From an uncultured Alistipes sp. (lineage in GTDB: Bacteria > Bacteroidota > Bacteroidia > Bacteroidales > Rikenellaceae), in contig URRP01000033.1 of the NCBI GenBank assembly GCA_900550375.1, forward strand, positions 1 to 26,055: a stretch of 26,055 nt of DNA, read 5' to 3'. The position numbers and the translations under genes are program-made. Under the pieces are notes generated by a model. The model was not told where the DNA came from. It ran no database searches and worked only from the letters and a program-made list of their open reading frames with translations. Each line of letters opens with the position of its first letter. Positions within the stretch are counted from its first letter, which is position 1. Below are positions 1 to 6,515 of the stretch, in pieces.

Positions 1-21
1 CCTCGGCAAAATGCAAATAAA

Positions 22-54
22 TTTGCTTTTGCTCGCGGCTTATTCGTATCTTTG
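22..54 (+). promoter_or_regulatory. Bacteroidetes promoter of the kinase/regulator operon
   Basis: A -33 TTTG (22-25) is separated by 21 bp from a perfect -7 TATCTTTG (47-54). The ATG at 61 begins 6 bases after the -7 box, so the transcript should have almost no leader. The -33 box is the right arm of an inverted repeat (GCAAAT 13-18, ATTTGC 21-26). The whole segment resembles the repeat unit at 8199-8347. Confidence 0.8.
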
Positions 55-60
55 TCCATC

Positions 61-1119
61 ATGAAATACTACAAGAAACAGAAAATCGGCGAAAACCTGC
101 TCTATGGCATGGTATGGCTGGCGATCCTGCTCGTACCCATCCTCAACTCGAAGATGATGTCCGAGGTGCACGTCAGCCTCTCCAACATTCTGATCGCATG
201 GCAGCAGATCGCGCCCTATCTGTTCATCTTCATCATTCACAACGCCTTCATCGTGCGCTACGTCAAGCGCCACCAATACATCCGTTACGTTATCGTCGAC
301 GTGCTCTTCATCTCGGCGGTTTTCTACGGAGTCGACGTGCTCGACCGCGTGCTGGGCGACTTCGCCTCGCCGGAGCATCTCATCAGCGCCAAACACGCGT
401 CGTTCACCGACCTGCCCGTCTACTGGAATATCGTGCTGGGCATCTTCATGAGCTGCGCCAATACTGCGATCAAGATGATGTATCAGTCGCTGCGCGACGA
501 GCAGGCGATGGAAGAACTTCAACGGCAGAATCTTCAGGCGGAGATGGACTATCTCAAATACCAGATCAACCCCCACTTCTTCATGAATACGCTCAACAAC
601 ATCCACTCGCTGATCGACATCGACGCCGCCTATGCGCAGGATGCCGTGATCGAGCTGTCGAAGATGATGCGATACGTCCTTTACGACTCGGGGCACGAGG
701 CCATTACGCTCGAAAAGGACATTCAGTTCATGGAGAACTACATCAAGCTGATGCGCATCCGCTACACCGAAGACGTGGATATCCGGTTCGACTACCCGGA
801 CGACCTGCCGCACGACGTCACCATCCCGCCGCTGCTGCTGATCGTCTTCGTCGAAAATGCCTTCAAACACGGCATCAGCTACTCACGGCCTTCGTTCATC
901 CATATCCGCGTGCGGTACATCGACCGGAAGGTCTATTACAGCATCATCAACAGCCGCCATACCGCCGAGCGTTCGGGTAAAGACGCAGGCATCGGACTGG
1001 AGAACGTCCGCCGGCGGCTGCAACTGATCTTCGGAAACCGCCACACGCTTACCTTCGACACTCGCAGACCCAATATGTACCGTGTCAAACTTATTATTCC
1101 CGCCGTCTCCCATGATTAA
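61..1119 (+). CDS. Sensor histidine kinase, LytS/YehU type (His_kinase family)
   Basis: This is a membrane histidine kinase of 352 residues that should phosphorylate the LytTR regulator encoded next to it. The N-terminal 150 residues hold several hydrophobic segments (around 10-30, 50-70, 80-100 and 125-140), followed by a short coiled linker. The H-box INPHFFMNTLNNI puts the phosphorylated histidine near residue 172. The N-box FVENAFKHG has its asparagine near 266, and a G-box GIGLENVRRRL follows. This is the short His_kinase plus HATPase layout of the LytS/YehU family, without a separate periplasmic sensor domain. A TTG at 52 is in frame, but it lies inside the -7 box, so ATG 61 is chosen. 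The end overlaps the regulator start by 8 bp, indicating translational coupling. The signal sensed cannot be read from the sequence. Confidence 0.9.
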   Translation: MKYYKKQKIGENLLYGMVWLAILLVPILNSKMMSEVHVSLSNILIAWQQIAPYLFIFIIHNAFIVRYVKRHQYIRYVIVDVLFISAVFYGVDVLDRVLGDFASPEHLISAKHASFTDLPVYWNIVLGIFMSCANTAIKMMYQSLRDEQAMEELQRQNLQAEMDYLKYQINPHFFMNTLNNIHSLIDIDAAYAQDAVIELSKMMRYVLYDSGHEAITLEKDIQFMENYIKLMRIRYTEDVDIRFDYPDDLPHDVTIPPLLLIVFVENAFKHGISYSRPSFIHIRVRYIDRKVYYSIINSRHTAERSGKDAGIGLENVRRRLQLIFGNRHTLTFDTRRPNMYRVKLIIPAVSHD

Positions 1120-1873
1120 ATGCATCGCCATCGACGACGAACCGCTCGCCCTTCGGCAGCTTCGCACCTACATCGCCCGCGTTCCCTTTCTGGAGCTGGC
1201 GGGTGAATACCGCAACGCGCTCGAAGCCTCCCGCGCTCTCGAACAGCGCCCCGTGGATCTGATCTTTTGCGACATCAACATGCCCGATCTCAACGGCATC
1301 GATTTCGTGCGCACGCTCTCCGCAGAGCAGCGCCCGATGGTCGTCTTCACGACCGCCTACTCCGAATATGCCGTCGAGGGATTCAAACTCGAAGCGATCG
1401 ACTACCTGCTCAAGCCCTTCGGATTCGACGAGTTCAACCGCGCCGTACAGCGGGTCAAATCGCTCATCGACCTCATCCGCAGCCGCCGCGAACAACCCGA
1501 CGACACGGCGGAGAGCATCACGCTGCCGCAAGACAACCGCGAATTTCTATCGGTCAAGACCGACCACATGGTCTCGCTCGTCAAACTCCAGAGCATCATC
1601 TATCTGGAGAGCATGGGCGAATACGTCCGCATCCACACCACCGAAGGTAAGACGCTCACCACCCTCTACCGTCTCAAGAATATGGAAGCGGTACTGCCCG
1701 CCGACTCCTTCATGCGCGTACACCGTTCCTACATCGTGAATCTGCGCCGCATCGCCGGCTACGCCAAAGGGCGCATCTTCTTCTCGACCGACGAACGCAA
1801 TTTCGTCCCCATCGGCGAAAACTACCGCGAAACTTTCGCCGCCTATACCGAGAAGGCTTACAACACGCTCTGA
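1112..1873 (+). CDS. LytTR-family response regulator
   Basis: This is a DNA-binding response regulator of 253 residues and the partner of the kinase just upstream. The receiver domain (about 1-120) has the acidic pair IDDE near 7-10, the phosphoacceptor aspartate in FCDINMPDLNG (near D54), and the conserved lysine in LLKPF (near K101). The C-terminal LytTR domain (about 150-250) shows FLSVKTDHMVSLV, IIYLESMGEYV and FMRVHRSYIVNL, typical of this beta-strand DNA-binding fold. An earlier in-frame ATG at 1082 would only add residues that overlap the kinase, and ATG 1112 gives the normal start MIKCIAIDDE. A strong terminator follows. Such pairs often control nearby membrane or surface genes, but no target is evident here. 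Confidence 0.93.
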   Translation: MIKCIAIDDEPLALRQLRTYIARVPFLELAGEYRNALEASRALEQRPVDLIFCDINMPDLNGIDFVRTLSAEQRPMVVFTTAYSEYAVEGFKLEAIDYLLKPFGFDEFNRAVQRVKSLIDLIRSRREQPDDTAESITLPQDNREFLSVKTDHMVSLVKLQSIIYLESMGEYVRIHTTEGKTLTTLYRLKNMEAVLPADSFMRVHRSYIVNLRRIAGYAKGRIFFSTDERNFVPIGENYRETFAAYTEKAYNTL

Positions 1874-1896
1874 GCGAGGGGCTACAATAATATAAA

Positions 1897-1929
1897 AAAA
1901 ACACGTCCGTACGATGCGGACGTGTTTTT
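1897..1929. terminator. Bidirectional intrinsic terminator
   Basis: ACACGTCCG (1901-1909) and CGGACGTGT (1917-1925) form a perfect 9-bp stem around a 7-base loop, flanked by A and T runs that extend the pairing to 13 bp. It can end the kinase/regulator operon on the plus strand and the barrel gene on the minus strand. Confidence 0.9.
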
Positions 1930-1947
1930 CTATTCTTCGGTCGATTC

Positions 1948-2040
1948 TTAAAATTCGAATCCTAATTTGATACTGAAACCGCCGCAATTAAACGAATCGG
2001 GAATAGAATAACCGCCGCTGACATAGCGGTATTCGATTCG
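1948..2040 (-). other. In-frame coding remnant downstream of the barrel-gene stop
   Basis: Directly after the TAA at 2041-2043, the same minus-strand frame stays open for 30 codons to a TAA at 1948-1950. It reads as two more beta strands (starting RIEYRYVSGGY and ending FSIKLGFEF). A terminal phenylalanine on an amphipathic strand is the usual C-terminal signal for outer-membrane barrel assembly. This stretch looks like the true end of the protein, cut off by one nonsense codon. Confidence 0.75.
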
Positions 2041-2691
2041 TTACATCGTATAACCGATTCCGAAATTCACAGCACTTTTCGCTCCGACAGCAAATCGGAC
2101 ACCGACCATCGGATTGAAATAGAATCCTGTATCCTCGTGCACCGTATAACCGATCTTCATATCGATGAACGGACACACGGAATGCTTCAAAAGATCGGCC
2201 CGCAGGTCGGCGAAAATCGGTATCTCGACTGCCTCAGCATCAAAATAATAGTGCACTCCGACACCCGCACCAGCAAAAAGGCAAGGCAAGATCTGATAGC
2301 CGTGCGTCGTCGAAAACTCGATACGGTCCAACCCGAAATCACCCGTTCCGATCGTGTATCCCAGATCGACGAATCCGCGATACCCTTTTTGCGGTCCCCT
2401 GCCGTTCTGAAAGACACCGGAAGTGGACGTATCGGTTGTAAATGTACTCCGAACAGGTCGATTAGTAATCTGCTCCTTCGTAATTTTCTCGACATCGGTC
2501 ATTTCATATACGAAGATACTGCCGTCTGCCATCTGAATTTTCAGCGACTTATTGGGAATCTGTTCGACAATCAATCCCCGAATGATGCTTCCATTCTTTA
2601 GATAGACAACTTCTTGAAACGACTGGGCGGAAACCGTCCCGATACCGGCGCAGACGATCGCCAGCATAAACAAAATAGCAAATTTCTTCAT
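2041..2691 (-). CDS. Small outer-membrane beta-barrel protein, probably truncated by a nonsense codon
   Basis: The 216-residue product starts with a clear signal peptide (MKKFAILFMLAIVCAGIGTVSA, cut before Q). A short domain follows (about 25-70: VVYLKNGSIIRGLIVEQIP then ADGSIFVYEMTDVEKI), of the kind seen in many Bacteroidetes proteins that carry a membrane-anchored barrel. Alternating aromatic strands fill the rest. Translation stops at TAA 2041-2043 after GIGYTM, yet the frame continues for 30 codons to a proper barrel end, so the intact gene would span 1948-2691 (247 residues). A single C-to-T change (CAA to TAA) would explain it. An upstream ATG at 2757 gives a poor N-terminus ahead of the signal peptide, so 2691 is preferred. 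No specific cargo or partner can be named. Confidence 0.75.
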   Translation of the reverse strand: MKKFAILFMLAIVCAGIGTVSAQSFQEVVYLKNGSIIRGLIVEQIPNKSLKIQMADGSIFVYEMTDVEKITKEQITNRPVRSTFTTDTSTSGVFQNGRGPQKGYRGFVDLGYTIGTGDFGLDRIEFSTTHGYQILPCLFAGAGVGVHYYFDAEAVEIPIFADLRADLLKHSVCPFIDMKIGYTVHEDTGFYFNPMVGVRFAVGAKSAVNFGIGYTM

Positions 2692-2887
2692 TTTGACAGA
2701 TGTTATCATCCCGCTCGACTCCCGCACGGGCTTCCGTAAAAGAAAGTGTGGAGTCATTCGTCTATCTGTCCCGAGGTTCTGGAATACCTTGCATCAATAA
2801 ACAATACCCACACCGAATAGTATACATCTAGCTGATAATATGTCTATCCCTGATGCAATGAAATTTTCACAGATTTAGGAACAAGGA

Positions 2888-2910
2888 TTTAGCGAAACAC
2901 TTTCACTAAA
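2888..2910 (-). other. Hairpin in the predicted leader of the barrel gene
   Basis: On the minus strand TTTAGTGAAA, a GTG loop and TTTCGCTAAA form ten consecutive pairs, one of them G-U. On the plus strand the same site has a mismatch, so the structure favours the minus-strand RNA. It lies about 200 bases before the barrel start codon, in a leader that otherwise shows no gene. Confidence 0.45.
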
Positions 2911-2945
2911 AAATATGTCACCATCCCTTCCGTAGAACAGTATGA

Positions 2946-2976
2946 CAAAGTTAAAAAAATGTTTTCGATATACAAC
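2946..2976 (-). promoter_or_regulatory. Candidate promoter for the barrel gene
   Basis: On the minus strand, TAACTTTG (2946-2953) matches TAnnTTTG, with a TTG (2974-2976) 20 bp upstream. Use of this promoter implies a leader of about 250 nt. The spacer 2692-3212 shows no convincing gene in any frame. Confidence 0.5.
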
Positions 2977-3178
2977 ACTCTTTGGGGTATTGCATCGACA
3001 AATTTCGGTTGGAAGTTTCAGAAAATCAAGAATTATCCGACAGATCTCCTGACAACAGTCCGTTTTCAGCCTGTTGTTGCGGACGAAATCGCAGTCGAAT
3101 CACGTATCCACGACCGTATTCCGCACGCCGCATCGGCATTCCGGCTGTCGCAGGCGTCGGAAATTCGCGAATTCGCTG

Positions 3179-3186
3179 TATATTTG
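3179..3186 (+). promoter_or_regulatory. -7 element for the acyltransferase gene
   Basis: TATATTTG is a perfect TAnnTTTG box 26 bases before ATG 3213. The -33 element is weak. Confidence 0.55.
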
Positions 3187-3212
3187 CACACATTAACCCG
3201 AAAACCCCAACG

Positions 3213-4367
3213 ATGACAAACCTGATGCAGACGGCAGAAACCCGTATCTCTGCGGCCGCATTCGCCGACACGAAACCCCATTACGATATCCTCGACGGAC
3301 TGCGCGGAGTAGCGGCACTGACGGTCGTCTGTTTCCACCTGTTCGAGGCTTATGCCACCAGCCATCTGGATCAGAAGATCAACCACGGCTATCTGGCCGT
3401 CGACTTCTTCTTCATCCTCTCCGGCTTCGTCGTCGGCTATGCCTACGACGACCGATGGAAACGCATGTCGGTCAGGGAGTTTCTCAAACGCCGTCTCATC
3501 CGCTTGCAGCCGATGGTCGTTATCGGGGCACTCATCGGCGGCGCCATCTTCTACACGCAGGGCTGTTCCGTCTGGGACGTCTCGAAAGTCTCCTTCGCGG
3601 CGCTGCTCGCCGCCGCCCTGATGAACGCCTTTATGATCCCTGCGACGCCCGGCTCCGAGATTCGGGGCGTCGGTGAAATGTACCCGCTCAACGGACCGAG
3701 CTGGTCGCTGTTTTTCGAATATATCGGGAATATCCTCTACGCCCTCTTTCTGCGTAGACTTCCGACTCGGGCGCTCGCCGTATGGGTTGCACTCGCCGGC
3801 TGCGGCTTGGCGGCATTCGCCGTCTGGGGACCCTACGGCGATATCTGCGTCGGATTCGCACTGACCGAAGAGAATATCGTCGGCGGTTCGCTGCGACTGC
3901 TATTCGCCTTCTCGGCTGGTCTGCTGCTGTCGCGCGTATTCAAACCCGTCCGTATAAAGGGTGCCTTCTGGATCGGCGGGCTCGCGATCGTCGCCCTGTC
4001 GGCCGTGCCGCGCATCGGCGGAAGCGAGCATCTGTGGATGAACGGTCTCTACGATTCCTTCTGCGCCGTCGTTCTCTTCCCCGTTATCGTTTATCTCGGC
4101 GCATCGGGAAAGGCGACCGACCGGCTGACTACCCGTCTGTGCAAATTCCTGGGAGACATATCGTACCCGCTTTACATGGTACACTACCCCTTCATCTATC
4201 TCTATTACGCGTGGGTTAAAAACGAGAACCTCACCTTCGTCCAGTCGCTGCCCGGCGCAGCGGCGCTTGTCGTCGGCTCCGTAGTATTGGCCTATCTATG
4301 TCTGAAGCTCTACGACGAACCGGTACGCAGATTCCTGACGAAACGGTTTTTGCGCGCCCGAACATGA
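3213..4367 (+). CDS. Acyltransferase family 3 integral membrane protein
   Basis: The 384-residue product belongs to the acyltransferase-3 (OafA/NodX-like) family, which transfers acyl groups to surface sugars or lipids across the inner membrane. Near the start it has YDILDGLRGVAALTVVCFHLFE, carrying the family's buried histidine, and then VDFFFILSGFVVGYAY and FLKRRLIRLQPMV with its arginine cluster. LNGPSWSLFFEYIGN follows in the middle. About ten hydrophobic helices span the protein, which ends in a basic tail. The open frame extends upstream to 2982 but that part is not membrane-like and lies before the -7 box, so ATG 3213 is chosen. It stands alone, with no glycan-synthesis neighbours, and is convergent with the next gene across 21 bp. 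The substrate cannot be predicted. Confidence 0.88.
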   Translation: MTNLMQTAETRISAAAFADTKPHYDILDGLRGVAALTVVCFHLFEAYATSHLDQKINHGYLAVDFFFILSGFVVGYAYDDRWKRMSVREFLKRRLIRLQPMVVIGALIGGAIFYTQGCSVWDVSKVSFAALLAAALMNAFMIPATPGSEIRGVGEMYPLNGPSWSLFFEYIGNILYALFLRRLPTRALAVWVALAGCGLAAFAVWGPYGDICVGFALTEENIVGGSLRLLFAFSAGLLLSRVFKPVRIKGAFWIGGLAIVALSAVPRIGGSEHLWMNGLYDSFCAVVLFPVIVYLGASGKATDRLTTRLCKFLGDISYPLYMVHYPFIYLYYAWVKNENLTFVQSLPGAAALVVGSVVLAYLCLKLYDEPVRRFLTKRFLRART

Positions 4368-4388
4368 CACAGGAAAGCGCCCCCGCCG

Positions 4389-4862
4389 TCAGCCGTCCGT
4401 CGTCCGCGATGCACCGGAATCGATCGCGGGAAAGCGGTCGCGCTGAATATACTGCCCGTCCGTAAACTCGTAACAATAGTGCGACCGGCCGTTGGTCAGT
4501 ACCAGATAACGCGCGCCGAGCACCGAGTTATAGCGCACGGCCTGTGCCAGCACATGACGGTTGATCGGAATTTCCGGCGCCTTGCATTCGCACAGCACCA
4601 ACGGTCTTGCCTCATCGTCCACCACCACGACATCGGCCCGCTGGGGCGCGCCGTTCATCGCCACCGGATACTCCTGCACGATGCGCTGACGGGCGGCGCC
4701 GCATCCCGTTTCGAGGTAGGCGATCAGATGGCGGCGTACCCACTCTTCAGGCGTGAGTACCAGCCACTCCGCCCGCAGATCATCCCACACGAGCGTCCGC
4801 TCGCCGCGCTGCGAGGCACGCAATTTGACCGAAGGGAAATTCAATTTGGGGTACGACGACAT
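4389..4862 (-). CDS. HsdR N-terminal-like PD-(D/E)XK nuclease domain protein (orphan)
   Basis: This 157-residue protein matches the stand-alone type I restriction HsdR N-terminal domain common in Bacteroidales. The predicted nuclease core is visible: D77 in RADVVVVDD, E92 and K94 in CECKAP, and a following Q107xxxY111 (AQAVRYN) as in RecB-like nucleases. The domain usually sits at the front of a 1000-residue helicase subunit; here nothing else of that enzyme is present, and no HsdM or HsdS is nearby. It is therefore not evidence for a restriction system. Its role in these bacteria is unknown and might be DNA repair or housekeeping. It is divergent from the GH2-like gene, sharing a 48-bp spacer, and convergent with the acyltransferase. 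Confidence 0.85.
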   Translation of the reverse strand: MSSYPKLNFPSVKLRASQRGERTLVWDDLRAEWLVLTPEEWVRRHLIAYLETGCGAARQRIVQEYPVAMNGAPQRADVVVVDDEARPLVLCECKAPEIPINRHVLAQAVRYNSVLGARYLVLTNGRSHYCYEFTDGQYIQRDRFPAIDSGASRTTDG

Positions 4863-4881
4863 CGTGTTCCGAAAAAATTTG

Positions 4882-4904
4882 TAACTTTACGCAGGACAAA
4901 TATA
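4882..4904. promoter_or_regulatory. Overlapping divergent promoters, nuclease-domain gene and GH2-like gene
   Basis: On the minus strand, TATATTTG (4897-4904) is a perfect -7 box for the nuclease-domain gene. On the plus strand, TAACTTTA (4882-4889) is a one-mismatch -7 box 21 bases before ATG 4911. Neither has a strong -33 element. Confidence 0.5.
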
Positions 4905-4910
4905 CGAATT

Positions 4911-6230
4911 ATGCGATACATTCCTCTTGTCACAGCACTCTTTTCGACCCTCAGCGTCGCCGCACAGTCCTACGACTCGCCTGCAACGGTGGCCATCGAC
5001 CGCGACGCGCCCCGCAGCGAAATCATCGCCTATCCTTCGCAGCAGGAGGCGCTGACCTTCGGCCATGCCGCATCGCGCTACCTGCGCCCCGTGGCCGACT
5101 GGCAGGAACTGAAGAGCGAATCGGGACGCACCCTCACGGGAGAGTTCTCCATGCCCTTCGCTTGGATCGACCGCGAGATTTTCCTGCATATTGCGTCGGC
5201 CGGATCGTCCTACGAGGTGACGCTCAACGGCAAACGCGCCGGATATGTACAGGACGGCGCTACGCCCGCCGAGTTCGACGTCACGAAGCTCACCGTCGAA
5301 GGGAAAAACCGCGTGAGCGTCACGCTCTTTACGCCGGCTGTCGCCGACGTGCTGCAACGCAGCCCCGAAGCGAATCCCACGTTGGGCGCATGTTACGTCA
5401 TGGCGCAGCCGAAGATGCGCGTGCGCGACGTCGTGGTCAACTCCTCGATGACTGACGACGGCAGCAGCGGCGTGCTGGAGCTGGGAATCGTGATGAAAAC
5501 GCACACCCTCAACCCCAAGACCACGCGGGTCTACTACGAACTCATCGCTCCCGACTCGACGAAGGTACTCGACGGATACAAGGATCTCACGCTCGACATG
5601 CGCCGCGAAGATACCGTCCGCCTCATGCAGGTCGTTCCCCGTTCGCAGATGTGGAGCGCCGAACAGCCGAACCGCTATACGCTGCTCGTGAAAACCCGTT
5701 TCGAGGGACGAATCAACGAATATGTTCCCGTCAAGGTCGGATTCCGAACGGTAGCGGCCGAGCAGGGGAAACTGCTTATCAACGGGGAACCCGTCGAACT
5801 GCGGATTCAGGAGCTGACGGCCGAGCAACAATCCGGCGAACTGGACACGCTCAAGAAACTGGGTTACAATACGCTGAGGCTGCCTTCGGGACGACTCGCA
5901 CGCGAATTGCTGAACCGCTGCGATTCACTGGGATTCTACGTGATCGACCAGCTGCCGATCGATACGAGCCGCGCGGGAATGTCGCGCAAACAGGGCGGCA
6001 ATCCGTCGAACGATCCGCAGTGGCTCGACGCCTACCTCGACCGCACGCAACAGCATTACCACGCCGTGAAACGCCACCCGTCGATCGTCGCTTTCTCGCT
6101 CGCCCGGGAATCGGCCAACGGCATTAACCTATATGAGAGCTATTTACGATTGAAGGAACTGGAATCCGACCGTCCGGTTATCTATACGGAGTCCGGCAGC
6201 GAATGGAACAGCGACAGGTTGGATCTGTAA
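4911..6230 (+). CDS. Secreted GH2-like protein, truncated in the TIM barrel
   Basis: The 439-residue product has a signal peptide (MRYIPLVTALFSTLSVAAQ) and the front half of a glycoside hydrolase family 2 enzyme. It has a jelly-roll sugar-binding domain (about 60-165, including YEVTLNGKRAGY and FDVTKL), an Ig-like domain (about 170-275, including WSAEQPNRYTLLV) and the beginning of the TIM barrel (VELRIQELTAEQQ, KLGYNTLRLP, HPSIVAFSL). The acid/base glutamate appears to survive as E400 in SLARESANG, although the usual Asn-Glu pair is Arg-Glu. The protein ends 39 residues later, before the nucleophile glutamate region. Canonical GH2 enzymes are twice as long. ATG 4911 is chosen because the signal peptide begins there. 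It may be a binding or otherwise non-hydrolytic relative, or a stable remnant. Confidence 0.75.
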   Translation: MRYIPLVTALFSTLSVAAQSYDSPATVAIDRDAPRSEIIAYPSQQEALTFGHAASRYLRPVADWQELKSESGRTLTGEFSMPFAWIDREIFLHIASAGSSYEVTLNGKRAGYVQDGATPAEFDVTKLTVEGKNRVSVTLFTPAVADVLQRSPEANPTLGACYVMAQPKMRVRDVVVNSSMTDDGSSGVLELGIVMKTHTLNPKTTRVYYELIAPDSTKVLDGYKDLTLDMRREDTVRLMQVVPRSQMWSAEQPNRYTLLVKTRFEGRINEYVPVKVGFRTVAAEQGKLLINGEPVELRIQELTAEQQSGELDTLKKLGYNTLRLPSGRLARELLNRCDSLGFYVIDQLPIDTSRAGMSRKQGGNPSNDPQWLDAYLDRTQQHYHAVKRHPSIVAFSLARESANGINLYESYLRLKELESDRPVIYTESGSEWNSDRLDL

Positions 6231-6246
6231 TTTTTTGAAAGTTTTT

Positions 6247-6277
6247 TTTGGAGATAAAAAAATTATTCCTACCTTTG
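6247..6277 (+). promoter_or_regulatory. tRNA-Lys promoter
   Basis: TTTG (6247-6250), 19 bp, then TACCTTTG (6270-6277) gives a textbook Bacteroidetes promoter. It is 25 bases before the mature tRNA start. Confidence 0.85.
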
Positions 6278-6302
6278 CACTCGCAATCGGAGATCGATTG
6301 AT

Positions 6303-6375
6303 GCCTCTTTAGCTCAGTTGGTAGAGCACGACACTCTTAATGTTGGGGTCCAGGGTTCGAGCCCCTGAGGGGGTA
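6303..6375 (+). tRNA. tRNA-Lys (anticodon CTT)
   Basis: A full cloverleaf can be folded. The D stem is GCTC/GAGC (6312-6315, 6324-6327). The anticodon stem is CGACA/TGTTG (6329-6333, 6341-6345) around loop CTCTTAA, with CTT at 6336-6338. The T arm is CAGGG-TTCGAGC-CCCTG (6351-6367). The acceptor stem GCCTCTT (6303-6309) pairs with AGGGGGT (6368-6374) using three G-U pairs, and the discriminator is A6375. CCA is not encoded. It reads AAG lysine codons. Confidence 0.93.
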
Positions 6376-6382
6376 CTGAAAG

Positions 6383-6420
6383 AAACAGCTGATAATTTTT
6401 GATTATCAGCTGTTTTCTTT
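6383..6420 (+). terminator. Intrinsic terminator of tRNA-Lys
   Basis: AAACAGCTGATAAT (6383-6396) pairs perfectly with ATTATCAGCTGTTT (6402-6415) over 14 bp, followed by TCTTTTT. It starts 8 bases after the tRNA. Confidence 0.9.
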
Positions 6421-6515
6421 TTATCGGCACATCGACCCGAAGCAAATATATCGGCAAAAACGGCAAACGACCGATTTCCTATATGCTCCATATTTCATCA
6501 ATCGAACGATTTTCT

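Noticed and set aside
1988..2176. 62-codon minus-strand frame at the end of the barrel gene, considered as evidence of a frameshift
   Set aside because: The true continuation lies in the original frame after the TAA, so the defect is a nonsense codon and not a frameshift.
2959..3216. 85-codon plus-strand frame before the acyltransferase
   Set aside because: There is no promoter or recognisable fold; other frames are equally open, and the -7 box at 3179 lies inside it.
6309..6491. Minus-strand frame of 60 codons across tRNA-Lys
   Set aside because: It is the complement of the tRNA and its terminator, a common false gene call.
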